A stretch of DNA of 6,391 nucleotides. Origin: Acidimicrobiales bacterium. Its GTDB lineage: Bacteria; Actinomycetota; Acidimicrobiia; Acidimicrobiales; Iamiaceae. The stretch is taken from contig JAGQSI010000110.1 of assembly GCA_020439605.1 (NCBI GenBank), positions 1 through 6,391 of the forward strand. The letters are read 5' to 3'. The notes beneath the pieces were generated by a model, which did no database searches, was not told the origin of the DNA, and was given only the letters and a program-made list of their open reading frames with translations. Position numbers and translations under genes: made by a program. Below, piece by piece: positions 1 to 6,391 of the stretch. Position 1 is the stretch's first letter. Each line of letters begins with the position of its first letter.

Positions 1-852
1 GATGACGAAGGAATGGAGATGCCCGCTACGGCTGCTCACCTGCACCATTTCGTCATCAACAACAAGTCCAAGAAGAACCCTGCATGCCCGGGTGGGAGCA
101 CGTTTGGGCTGCCCGGCGAAATAGTTGGGGCGTCCGGTGCCGAAAAGACCGCCCTCAAACTTGATGATCCCTACGGTGTGATGGTCAAGGATTCAGATGA
201 CTGGACCGGGGTGTATGAGCTCATGAGCCGGTCCATGGAAACCCGCGAGGTCTACATCACCTACGACATCACCTACCGCAGAGATGTTCAGAACGTGCGC
301 CCAGTCACGCGCTACTTCGGATCAGCTACTGGTTGTAGTTCGTTCACCTGGACCGTCAACGGTTCAGGGCAGCCAGACACCCAGTCCACCTACATCAAGA
401 TCCAAAAGCCTGGGCGGTTGATCGCAGGTGGGGCCCACGTCCACAACGGCGCCAGCCACGCAGACATTGTCAATGATCGCGGCCGGCGTCTGTGCCGTTC
501 AGAGATTCAATACGGAGACCATGAAGTGGGCCACGGTATGGGCCATTCCATGAGGGGCCTACGCGCTGATGCGGCCACCACCACCATCGTTGGAGAACCC
601 ATCACAGATGACGAGTACCCACCGGAGTTCTACGACGACGATTTGGAAATCAAATCAATTAGCGCATGCGGGTTGGCTGAGAAGGTCAGCGCCGGCGAAC
701 GCATACGCTTTGACGCCGTCTACCAGAACGACCGCTCTCGAAGTGGAGTAATGGGTATCTACTCATTGTTTGTCTGGGAAGGTGGCGGTCCCGTCACTCC
801 GGGGCCTCGTGGTGCCGAGCCCATTCGTGGTAACCCCAACTACACGGGCTGA
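1..852 (+). CDS. SURNod19-like protein, 5'-truncated by window edge
   Basis: The frame is open from the first base, so this is the C-terminal part of a longer protein. The ATG at 13 is unlikely to be the start, because a core motif (HLHHF, residues 9-13 counted from that ATG) would then lie almost at the N-terminus, and family members usually have a leader and further sequence before it. Features resembling the stress-up-regulated Nod19 (SURNod19) family are the HLHH motif, FGLPGEIVGASGAE (31-44), DDPYG, GGAHVHNG (139-146), a Cys/Tyr-Gly segment (LCRSEIQYG), and a C-terminal GVMGIYSLFVW (245-255). The HH, HxH and late Met pattern recalls the copper sites of peptidylglycine monooxygenases, but the third His of the first site is not evident. 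A His/Met cluster lies at 170-180. The biochemical role of the family is not established; secretion is possible but cannot be judged without the N-terminus. The family call is from recalled motifs, not a search. Confidence 0.72.
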   Translation, partial: DDEGMEMPATAAHLHHFVINNKSKKNPACPGGSTFGLPGEIVGASGAEKTALKLDDPYGVMVKDSDDWTGVYELMSRSMETREVYITYDITYRRDVQNVRPVTRYFGSATGCSSFTWTVNGSGQPDTQSTYIKIQKPGRLIAGGAHVHNGASHADIVNDRGRRLCRSEIQYGDHEVGHGMGHSMRGLRADAATTTIVGEPITDDEYPPEFYDDDLEIKSISACGLAEKVSAGERIRFDAVYQNDRSRSGVMGIYSLFVWEGGGPVTPGPRGAEPIRGNPNYTG

Positions 853-867
853 TCAAACAGGCTGAAC

Positions 868-1500
868 GTGCTCATATTGGCCAGTGCGTCACCGAGGCGC
901 AGAGACCTCCTAGCAACGCTGGGTGTGCCCTTTGAGGTACGCCCACCCGATGTGGACGAGACCCCGGTAGGTGGTGAAACACCCGAGGAACTTGTCCGGC
1001 GTCTAGCCGTGGCCAAAGCAGAGGCAGCACTTTCGGCCGCTGTGGAACGGCCGATCGTGGTACTTGCTGCGGACACGATCGTGGCCCTCAACGGTGACGT
1101 GCTCGGTAAGCCTGTTGATGAACGCGATGCTGCTCGAATGCTCGAAAAGCTCTCAGGTACTCGCCATCAGGTTCACACTGGCGTAGCAGTGGCGCTGTCT
1201 AGCTCCCCAAGCAGCGCGAACATCGACGTCGAGGTGGCCACCACTCACGTCCATATGTCCGAGTGGACCGGTGAGGAGATAGAGGCCTACGTGGCCACCG
1301 GAGAACCAATGGATAAGGCCGGCTCATATGCCATTCAGCATGAAACCGGAGATCGCAAGGTCACCAAGATCGAGGGCGATTTCGACAATGTGGTCGGATT
1401 GCCCATGAGTGTTGTGCACCGGATGCTCGCAGAGGCCGGAGTAGTAGGGGCAGGAGGCGCAGAGGCAGGAGTGCGGGTACCTCAGCCGCCAGAGGTGTAG
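868..1500 (+). CDS. maf: Maf nucleotide pyrophosphatase (YhdE type, dTTP/UTP)
   Basis: A 210-residue Maf/HAM1-like cytoplasmic enzyme that hydrolyses non-canonical or surplus nucleoside triphosphates to monophosphate and pyrophosphate. The N-terminal ASASPRRRDLL (5-15) is the phosphate-binding signature. K50, the AADTIV motif with catalytic-type D69, LGKP with K81, LSGTRHQVHTGV (95-106), GEPMDKAGSYAIQ (145-157) and NVVGLP (174-179) follow in family order. SPRR, ADT and YAIQ match E. coli YhdE (dTTP/UTP pyrophosphatase). YceF (m7GTP branch) has SPWRR, SDQ and FKSE at these places, so the YhdE branch is favoured. The GTG start at 868 places the signature immediately at the N-terminus, as expected. 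No good Shine-Dalgarno is seen; the gene begins 15 nt after the upstream stop, suggesting translational coupling. A Gly/Ala-rich tail (about 190-210) goes beyond the conserved fold, and its last codons overlap dusB. Confidence 0.95.
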   Translation: MLILASASPRRRDLLATLGVPFEVRPPDVDETPVGGETPEELVRRLAVAKAEAALSAAVERPIVVLAADTIVALNGDVLGKPVDERDAARMLEKLSGTRHQVHTGVAVALSSSPSSANIDVEVATTHVHMSEWTGEEIEAYVATGEPMDKAGSYAIQHETGDRKVTKIEGDFDNVVGLPMSVVHRMLAEAGVVGAGGAEAGVRVPQPPEV

Positions 1501-2609
1501 TTGTCCGCCCCTGCACCAAGAAGAGCAGGCGAGTCGCGGTCCTCCCAGAAATGTTCGGGGACCGTAACAGGGCGTGGGCCATGTTGATGGCCGCGGGGCA
1601 ACCCGATCGATTCTGCGGGCAGTTCAACCAACGGATCCATCTCATCGAGAATCGTTTCGAACTCGGCTAGATCATCAGCAGCGACGAGCTTTCTACGCAT
1701 CGCAGGACCTACGGGGTAACCCTGGAGATACCAGCCAACATGTTTGCGAAGGTCACGGACTCCAACCCGGTCTCCATGCCATTCAGTGAGACGTCTGGCA
1801 TGGTCCCTCATGGCATCACGAACATGGCCGAGCAGCGGAGCAGAGTTAACCTCTCGGCCCTCAAAGGCCGCCACCAGATCTCCAAACAGCCATGGTCGAC
1901 CAAGACAACCTCGACCCACGACTACTCCGTCACAACCGGTCTGGTTCATCATGGCCACAGCGTCTGAGGCAACCCAGATATCGCCGTTGCCCAGAACAGG
2001 CACCTCGCTCACCGCTTCTTTGAGACGAGCAATTGCATTCCAGTCCGCTCGTCCGGAATACGCCTGTTCCGCGGTTCTGGCATGAAGCGCAACAGCGGCT
2101 GCACCTTGGGCCGCAGCGATCGGCCCGGCGTCGAGGTAGGTGAGGTGATCCGCGTCTATGCCCATGCGCAGTTTCACCGTGACCGGGACATCTCGGGCAC
2201 CTTCGACAGCGCCTGCAACGACGTTGGCAAAAAGTGTCCGTCGCCACGGCAACGCCGAACCTCCGCCATGACGGGTGACCTTGCGTACCGGGCAGCCGAA
2301 GTTCAAGTCGATGTGTTGGGCACCGAGTTCGTCCACGAGAAGCCGAGCGGCATCTCGAAGTACCGCAGGATTGGTTCCATAGAGCTGCATGGAACGGGGT
2401 TGTTCACCCGGCCCGAAGCGTGCGAGCTGACGAGTCTTGAGCTGACCCTCAACCAAGCCTCGAGCGGCCACCATCTCGCTCACATAGAGTCCGGCGCCAT
2501 AGGAACGGCACAGATCTCGAAAGACCGCGTTGGTTACGCCGGCCATCGGGGCCAGCACCACAGGGACCGCGAGTTCGAGTGGTCCTATGCGAAGCGGGGT
2601 GCTACTCAC
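1482..2609 (-). CDS. dusB: tRNA-dihydrouridine synthase (DusB/NifR3 family)
   Basis: A 375-residue FMN- and NADPH-dependent enzyme that reduces specific uridines in the tRNA D-loop to dihydrouridine. The TIM-barrel N-terminus has LAPMAGVTNAVFR (19-31), then SMQLYG with FMN-contacting Q75. The active-site motif NFGCPVRKV (103-111) has the catalytic C106. K146 (VKLRMG), H176 (LHARTAEQAYSG), the phosphate-binding NGD (208-210) and GRG (232-234), and the C-terminal helical-domain RKH..WY (288-294) are all present, so it appears intact. The tail after about residue 330 (LPRGHQHGPRPV and an acidic stretch) is of the kind seen in actinobacterial homologues. The start is GTG at 2609-2607; an in-frame TAA lies at 2615-2613, so no longer start is possible. 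AAGGGG runs directly into the GTG with no spacer, so it is a poor ribosome site. The gene lies 26 nt downstream of the acyltransferase gene, and its 3' end overlaps maf by 19 nt. Confidence 0.95.
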   Translation of the reverse strand: MSSTPLRIGPLELAVPVVLAPMAGVTNAVFRDLCRSYGAGLYVSEMVAARGLVEGQLKTRQLARFGPGEQPRSMQLYGTNPAVLRDAARLLVDELGAQHIDLNFGCPVRKVTRHGGGSALPWRRTLFANVVAGAVEGARDVPVTVKLRMGIDADHLTYLDAGPIAAAQGAAAVALHARTAEQAYSGRADWNAIARLKEAVSEVPVLGNGDIWVASDAVAMMNQTGCDGVVVGRGCLGRPWLFGDLVAAFEGREVNSAPLLGHVRDAMRDHARRLTEWHGDRVGVRDLRKHVGWYLQGYPVGPAMRRKLVAADDLAEFETILDEMDPLVELPAESIGLPRGHQHGPRPVTVPEHFWEDRDSPALLGAGADNYTSGG

Positions 2610-2635
2610 CCCTTAAGCGTGGCCGCTAGAGGCCC

Positions 2636-3769
2636 CTATTTGCGAGACGGCTTCACGTATTGACGTCCGAGCACAAAGATGACAGGCAGCGTCAACAGCA
2701 GTGGACCAATGAATGCGAATGGCCTACCGAGCCACCAGTACAAGGTGGGCTCTCGTACCTGTTTGTTGTGAAGAACGAAGTACCCGAACGCTGCCCACAG
2801 GGCCATACCCGTGGAGTGGAACAAGAACAGCGGCAACGAGAACCGGTTGATGACGTCGTTCATGGTGGCCCAGCGATGCGAGGTTTCGAGCTTGTTCAGC
2901 ACCCATGGCCTTATCAACAACGCCACCCCGGCCTGAAACAGCAACAGGGCGAGCAAGGTGATGGTTGGGGGCGCCATGTTGGAGAACTTCTCGCCAGGTA
3001 CCCCCACCATCGAGCCCGGGTAGATCTCAGAACCGACCATTCCCGCTAGCGCAAACAGTCCCGCCCACATCAGTGCCCAAGCGGTTTGTTTGGTGGTATT
3101 GACCAGTTGTGGCCAGAAGTAGCCGAGCTGATGACACGTTGCCCACACCACGACCATGTTGATCCAGCCAACCCAGGAGATCCCCTGGGTAAAGCGCACA
3201 ACATCTACCAACACAGCGATCCCGACTCCCCAGATGATTACGAGCAAGCCGTATCGCTCGTGAAGCCATCGAGTTAGCGGGAACATCAAGATCAACAACA
3301 AGTAGACGAGGATGAACCACAGTGGACTCAAGATGAGCTTCACCGCTTGAGGTATCCCATCGATATCCCACAAAGCCACAGCCACCGAGCCGATGAGCCA
3401 CCAACCAAAGGCCAACGCCAACGCGGGACGAGCTAGCTGATTGGCACGAGACCAAGCAAAGCCCACTGGGGTCTTGAACTTTCCTTTTCGGTGTCCAGCG
3501 TTCCATGCCTCGGTGTGGGCGTAGCCGCCGACGAAGAAGAACAAGGGCATCACCTGAAACAGCCACGTAGCGATGAACAGGCCCTTGGTGAATCCGATCG
3601 GGTTTGAAGCGTGGGGTCCATCGGAACGCCACACGATGATCGTGAAAACCCAGTGCCACGCAACCACGACCAGCAGGCTGAACGCTCGGATGAAATCAAT
3701 GAATTTGTCCCGGACTATGGGTGTCTCGGCATTTGGTAGGGCGGTTTCGCTGATACCGTCACCGCCCAT
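2636..3769 (-). CDS. Acyltransferase-3 family integral membrane protein
   Basis: A 377-residue polytopic membrane protein of the acyltransferase 3 family, whose members move acyl groups onto envelope sugars, lipids or peptides. The hallmark is at the N-terminus: VRDKFIDFIRAFSLLVVVAWH (residues 19-39) has the family R/D..RA pattern and the H39 usually held to be catalytic. About ten hydrophobic segments can be seen, near 30-47, 64-85, 115-134, 149-164, 174-191, 199-218, 230-248, 268-286, 310-333 and 349-368, with a basic C-terminus (KPSRK). MPLFFFVGGYAH (74-85) is typical of the family in actinobacteria. The substrate cannot be told from sequence. The longest reading frame starts at ATG 3826, but I prefer ATG 3769: it has GGGAG six bases upstream, it leaves 18 residues before the conserved domain, and it almost removes the overlap with the divergent CPBP gene. 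It probably forms a transcript with dusB, 26 nt downstream. Confidence 0.88.
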   Translation of the reverse strand: MGGDGISETALPNAETPIVRDKFIDFIRAFSLLVVVAWHWVFTIIVWRSDGPHASNPIGFTKGLFIATWLFQVMPLFFFVGGYAHTEAWNAGHRKGKFKTPVGFAWSRANQLARPALALAFGWWLIGSVAVALWDIDGIPQAVKLILSPLWFILVYLLLILMFPLTRWLHERYGLLVIIWGVGIAVLVDVVRFTQGISWVGWINMVVVWATCHQLGYFWPQLVNTTKQTAWALMWAGLFALAGMVGSEIYPGSMVGVPGEKFSNMAPPTITLLALLLFQAGVALLIRPWVLNKLETSHRWATMNDVINRFSLPLFLFHSTGMALWAAFGYFVLHNKQVREPTLYWWLGRPFAFIGPLLLTLPVIFVLGRQYVKPSRK

Positions 3770-4469
3770 GGCCGACTCCCGTGGCTGGTCACCCATTGCA
3801 GTGACCGTAGTAGCTCTAGCAGTCATAAACGTGGCGAATAACAGACTGTTGCCCCGCGGCGCCTATGTGCCGTTCTGCATCGCGGCGGCTTTCGCGCTAG
3901 TTGCCTACGCCCGCAAGGTTGACAGTTTGACCCTAACGGACATGGGCTTGAGCCGATCAGAGACCAGAACAGGGTTGAGATGGGGGGCGGCGATTATCGC
4001 TGGGATGTTCGCCATCTACACAGTTGGTTACCTGATCCCGTTCACTCATGATTTGTTTCTTGATGCCCGTGTAAAGGAGATGACCACGTCGTCGGTTATG
4101 GCTTCGGTGTTCATCCGGGTGCCGCTCGGGACGGTGCTGCTTGAGGAGGTGGCCTTTCGAGGTGTGCTGTTGAGTCAGTTCGAGGCCCGTACCCGGTGGT
4201 GGGTGGCGATGGTTGCGTCGTCGGTGCTGTTTGGGTTCTGGCATGTCTTGCCATCAATGGGATTCGAATCGGTGAACCCGGTGGCCAAGGACACGGTTGG
4301 ACAAGTGGCTGGCTGGGTGACTGTCGCTGGTTCGGTTCTGTTCACAGGGTTGGCTGGCCTGGTGTTTTGTTGGCTTCGAGATCGTTCCCACAGCCTGCTG
4401 GCACCAATGGCGCTGCATTGGAGTACCAACTCGCTCGGCTACCTGTTTGCTTGGTGGGCTTGGCGCTAG
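3768..4469 (+). CDS. CPBP family intramembrane metalloprotease (Abi/CAAX type)
   Basis: A 233-residue multi-pass membrane protein with all the motifs of CPBP (CAAX protease and bacteriocin-processing, Rce1-like) glutamate/histidine metalloproteases. EEVAFRG has E126, E127 and R131, FGFWH has F155 and H159, and HWSTN has H217 and N221, so it is predicted to be active. Hydrophobic segments lie near 8-25, 31-47, 70-92, 113-135, 143-162, 180-202 and 207-230. Known members cleave prenylated proteins or peptides, or give bacteriocin immunity; this one's substrate is unknown. The frame stays open back to an ATG at 3573, but that extension runs antisense to the conserved acyltransferase start and is not hydrophobic, so I reject it. 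ATG 3768 leaves the first membrane segment whole; GTG 3801 or 3831 are alternatives that would shorten or remove it. None has a good Shine-Dalgarno, so a leaderless transcript is possible. Confidence 0.88.
   Translation: MADSRGWSPIAVTVVALAVINVANNRLLPRGAYVPFCIAAAFALVAYARKVDSLTLTDMGLSRSETRTGLRWGAAIIAGMFAIYTVGYLIPFTHDLFLDARVKEMTTSSVMASVFIRVPLGTVLLEEVAFRGVLLSQFEARTRWWVAMVASSVLFGFWHVLPSMGFESVNPVAKDTVGQVAGWVTVAGSVLFTGLAGLVFCWLRDRSHSLLAPMALHWSTNSLGYLFAWWAWR
3776..3780 (-). promoter_or_regulatory. Shine-Dalgarno site deciding the acyltransferase start
   Basis: On the minus strand, GGGAG stands six bases (TCGGCC) before the ATG at 3769-3767. The other in-frame ATGs, at 3826 and 3796, have no purine-rich site at a usable distance. 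This is the main sequence reason for choosing the shorter acyltransferase. The match is only 4-5 bases and could be chance. Confidence 0.5.
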
Positions 4470-4560
4470 AGGCCACCTGTGACGTCACTGTCATGGCGCT
4501 TTGGGGGAACTGGATCCTCTCAAGTGTGGAAAACGGGTGAAGGCGTGCGATGATGGGAAC
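4470..4560. other. Intergenic region upstream of purF
   Basis: This 91-bp gap is the largest in the window and the likely place for purF leader and control elements, unless purF is read through from the CPBP gene. It contains a perfect 10-bp palindrome GTGACGTCAC (4479-4488). The 7-mer TGGCGCT occurs at 4461-4467, across the CPBP stop, and again at 4494-4500. I could not find a convincing -35/-10 pair or a stem followed by T residues. Part of it (4501-4560) would be coding if purF used an upstream TTG or GTG start. Confidence 0.4.
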
Positions 4561-6105
4561 GTGCGTGACCCGTTCGACGACTCGCCTAAGGAGGCGTGCG
4601 GAGTTTTCGGGGTGTACGCCCCCGGCCAGCCCGTCGCCCACATGACCTACCTGGGCCTCTACGCGTTGCAGCATCGCGGCCAGGAATCGGCCGGAATGGC
4701 GGTGAGCGACGGTGACGATGTCATGGTGGTCAAGGACATGGGCCTTGTGTCGCACGTCTTTGATGACCGGACTCTCGCTCCGCTCGTTGGGGATCTCGCC
4801 ATTGGCCACACCCGCTACAGCACCACGGGTTCGAGTACCTGGCGCAACGCCCAACCCGTCTACCGGGGCACGTCAAACCATCAGTTTGCACTGGGCCACA
4901 ACGGCAATCTCGTCAACACCGGGGAGTTGGCAGCCGAGGCGGGCATGCTCGCAGGCACCGTCGCCAGCGACAGCGACCTCACGGCGGAACTGCTCGAACA
5001 AGAACTCGAAAGCGGAGACTCCGAGTCTCTTGAGGCTGCGTTGTGCAAGGTTCTACCGAGGCTGAGCGGTGCGTTCTCCATGATCTTCATGAACGAAGAT
5101 CAAGTGATTGGCGTCCGAGATCCCAACGGTTTCCGACCGCTGTGTCTGGGTAAGTTGGAACAGGGTGGATGGGTGTTGGCGTCGGAGTCCCCAGCTCTTG
5201 ATGTTGTGGGTGCAGCGTTTGTGCGTGAGATAGATCCCGGCGAAATGGTTGTCATCGACTCCACCGGAGTGCGTTCGGTCCAACCGTTCCCGGCGGATCG
5301 GCTCAACCCGAAGCTGTGCATCTTTGAGTTCGTGTACTTCGCACGGCCAGATACTCGTCTTTATGGGCAAAGCGTCCATCACGCTCGGGTCCGTCAGGGA
5401 GAACTGCTCGCGCAGCAGGCACCCGTTGAGGCAGACATGGTCATGGGCGTCCCGGAGTCGGGACTGCCAGCCGCCGAGGGATACGCCCGCGCCACCGGTA
5501 TCCCCTATGGCCAGGGCTTGGTGAAGAACCGCTACATCGGGCGCACCTTCATTGCTCCAAACCAGGAGATGCGCGCCCTTGGTGTGCGAATGAAACTCAA
5601 CCCGCTCAAGGAGAACCTCCAGGGCAAGCGGGTAGTGGTTGTTGATGACTCGGTCGTTAGAGGAACAACCCAGAAGCAGCTGGTCAAGATGTTGCGTGAG
5701 GCCGGCGTGGCCGAGGTGCATCTTCGACTCACCTCTCCCCCAATCAAGTGGTCCTGCTTCTATGGCATAGACACCGGAGAACGTTCCGAACTGTTGGCCG
5801 CCAACTTAGAGATTGACGAGATCCGTCGCTATCTGAACGTGGATTCTCTTGCCTTCATCACCTTGGATCGACTTGTGGCATCCACTGGTACCAGCGGGGC
5901 CGGCTTCTGCGACGCGTGCTTCACCGGGAGTTACCCGGTTGAGGTGCCAATCACCTTGACCAAGGGCGTGCTCGAAGGCGAAGAACGCTCGCAGCGCACA
6001 GGTGTGGGGTGCGATCCTCAGCCTGTTTCTACAACTGTTCACGGATTATTCGGGTCGAGCCGTTTGCCGGCCGATGAGGCTCAGGAGGCCATAAGCGATG
6101 GGTGA
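4561..6105 (+). CDS. purF: Amidophosphoribosyltransferase PurF, Fe-S type
   Basis: A 514-residue cytoplasmic enzyme that catalyses the first committed step of de novo purine synthesis, making 5-phosphoribosylamine from PRPP and glutamine. The N-terminal glutaminase domain begins with the nucleophile C13 in EACGVFGVY. It is preceded by 12 residues that would be the cleaved propeptide. R85 (HTRYSTTG), N115/G116 (GHNGN) and D139 (SDSD) match the glutaminase site. The phosphoribosyltransferase domain has the PRPP loop [13 protein letters not shown] (358-370). C253, C399, C450 and C453 (CDAC) match the four 4Fe-4S ligands of the B. subtilis-type enzyme, whose cluster has been linked to oxygen-sensitive stability. 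Three in-frame starts exist: TTG 4501, GTG 4537 and GTG 4561. I chose 4561 for the compact propeptide, but no Shine-Dalgarno is strong and mycobacterial PurF has a longer leader, so the start is uncertain. The 3' end overlaps purM by 8 nt. Confidence 0.96.
   Translation: MRDPFDDSPKEACGVFGVYAPGQPVAHMTYLGLYALQHRGQESAGMAVSDGDDVMVVKDMGLVSHVFDDRTLAPLVGDLAIGHTRYSTTGSSTWRNAQPVYRGTSNHQFALGHNGNLVNTGELAAEAGMLAGTVASDSDLTAELLEQELESGDSESLEAALCKVLPRLSGAFSMIFMNEDQVIGVRDPNGFRPLCLGKLEQGGWVLASESPALDVVGAAFVREIDPGEMVVIDSTGVRSVQPFPADRLNPKLCIFEFVYFARPDTRLYGQSVHHARVRQGELLAQQAPVEADMVMGVPESGLPAAEGYARATGIPYGQGLVKNRYIGRTFIAPNQEMRALGVRMKLNPLKENLQGKRVVVVDDSVVRGTTQKQLVKMLREAGVAEVHLRLTSPPIKWSCFYGIDTGERSELLAANLEIDEIRRYLNVDSLAFITLDRLVASTGTSGAGFCDACFTGSYPVEVPITLTKGVLEGEERSQRTGVGCDPQPVSTTVHGLFGSSRLPADEAQEAISDG
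6083..6088 (+). promoter_or_regulatory. Strong Shine-Dalgarno for purM inside purF
   Basis: A consensus AGGAGG lies nine bases before the ATG at 6098, within the last codons of purF. It is the best ribosome binding site in the window and fixes the purM start. With the 8-nt gene overlap it suggests coupled but independently efficient translation of PurM. Confidence 0.85.
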
Positions 6106-6391
6106 GACGTACGCGTCAGCGGGCGTGGACATCGAGGCGGGTGAGGAGGCCGTTGAACGAATCAAGGACAAGGTGCGCTCCACGTTCCGTCCCGAGGTGA
6201 TCGGAGACATCGGAGGTTTTGGCGGTCTGTTCGCTTTCGCCAACCATCGATATAAACACCCGGTTCTTGTGTCCTCCACAGACGGCGTTGGCACCAAGGC
6301 TCTGATTGCCCAAGCCGCCGGACAGTTCGAGACGATTGGCGTGGATCTCGTTGCCATGTGTGTCGATGACCTGGTCTGCCAAGGTGCAGAG
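6098..6391 (+). CDS. purM: Phosphoribosylformylglycinamidine cyclo-ligase PurM, 3'-truncated
   Basis: The first 98 codons of AIR synthetase, which closes the imidazole ring of formylglycinamidine ribotide using ATP to give aminoimidazole ribotide (step 5 of purine synthesis). The frame runs off the window end without a stop. Recognisable parts are [19 protein letters not shown] (5-23), the glycine-rich [10 protein letters not shown] (43-52), the ATP/Mg-site motif [12 protein letters not shown] (64-75), and [18 protein letters not shown] at the window edge, where the family continues into a PLFFLDY-like strand. The N-terminus fits the family start, and a consensus AGGAGG precedes the ATG by nine bases. 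The ATG lies within the end of purF (ATGGGTGA, 8-nt overlap), the usual compact purF-purM arrangement, so the two should be one operon. Confidence 0.95.
   Translation, partial: MGETYASAGVDIEAGEEAVERIKDKVRSTFRPEVIGDIGGFGGLFAFANHRYKHPVLVSSTDGVGTKALIAQAAGQFETIGVDLVAMCVDDLVCQGAE

Noticed and set aside
2621..2634. GGCC...GGCC hairpin between the acyltransferase and dusB
   Set aside because: The stem is only four base pairs and GGCC is self-complementary, so it is not credible as a terminator or regulator.
2082..2663. 193-residue + strand frame
   Set aside because: It is fully antisense to dusB plus the gap, shows no recognisable motif and has an erratic composition; dusB motifs explain the region.
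3027..3659. 210-residue - strand frame inside the acyltransferase
   Set aside because: It is an alternative frame of a clear membrane protein, Arg-rich and without coherent features.
3573..3767. N-terminal extension of the CPBP protease frame back to ATG 3573
   Set aside because: It is antisense to the conserved N-terminal region of the acyltransferase, is not hydrophobic and has no family similarity that I can see.
4501..4530. Possible purF promoter with TTGGGG as -35
   Set aside because: There is no acceptable -10 hexamer 16-18 bases downstream.
5053..5721. 222-residue - strand frame opposite purF
   Set aside because: It is antisense to well-conserved purF and has no motif; such frames are common opposite high-GC genes.
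1..6391. tRNA, rRNA, CRISPR array, IS element, riboswitch or phage features
   Set aside because: None was seen: no repeated spacer-like units, no transposase or terminal repeats, and no non-coding stretch long enough for an RNA gene.

Overview
This window looks like a piece of chromosome from a high-GC actinobacterium, perhaps an Acidimicrobiia-like lineage. By eye the GC content is in the high fifties percent and three of the starts used are GTG. The DusB carries the C-terminal tail that I associate with actinobacterial homologues (PRGHQHGPRPV followed by an acidic stretch). PurF is the Fe-S, propeptide-processed type and is followed directly by purM. The phylum call is moderately supported; the class is only an inference.

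Layout from left to right. (1) Positions 1-852, + strand: the C-terminal part of a SURNod19-like protein, cut by the window edge. (2) 868-1500, + strand: maf, a house-cleaning nucleotide pyrophosphatase of the YhdE (dTTP/UTP) type, only 15 nt after the previous stop and in the same frame. (3) 1482-2609, - strand: dusB, tRNA-dihydrouridine synthase, whose 3' end overlaps the 3' end of maf by 19 nt. (4) 2636-3769, - strand: an integral-membrane acyltransferase-3 family protein, 26 nt upstream of dusB and probably co-transcribed with it. (5) 3768-4469, + strand: a CPBP (Abi/CAAX-type) intramembrane metalloprotease, divergent from the acyltransferase. (6) 4561-6105, + strand: purF. (7) 6098 to the window end, + strand: the start of purM, overlapping purF by 8 nt.

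The genes fall into three blocks. The SURNod19-maf pair runs rightward and collides with the leftward acyltransferase-dusB pair. The CPBP gene then runs rightward towards the purF-purM purine cluster. PurF makes phosphoribosylamine (step 1 of de novo purine synthesis) and PurM makes aminoimidazole ribotide (step 5). Maf and DusB also belong to nucleotide and RNA metabolism, but nothing in the sequence ties them functionally to the purine genes. The two membrane proteins are divergent and of unknown substrate.

The window is very densely coded; the longest gap is about 91 bp, before purF. I see no tRNA, rRNA, mobile element, CRISPR array, riboswitch or convincing intrinsic terminator. I found no clear new multi-gene system. 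The points most worth a second look are the incomplete copper-site-like pattern plus a His/Met cluster in the SURNod19 protein, and the head-to-head start region at 3767-3826, where the best-supported starts of two divergent genes share one CATG.
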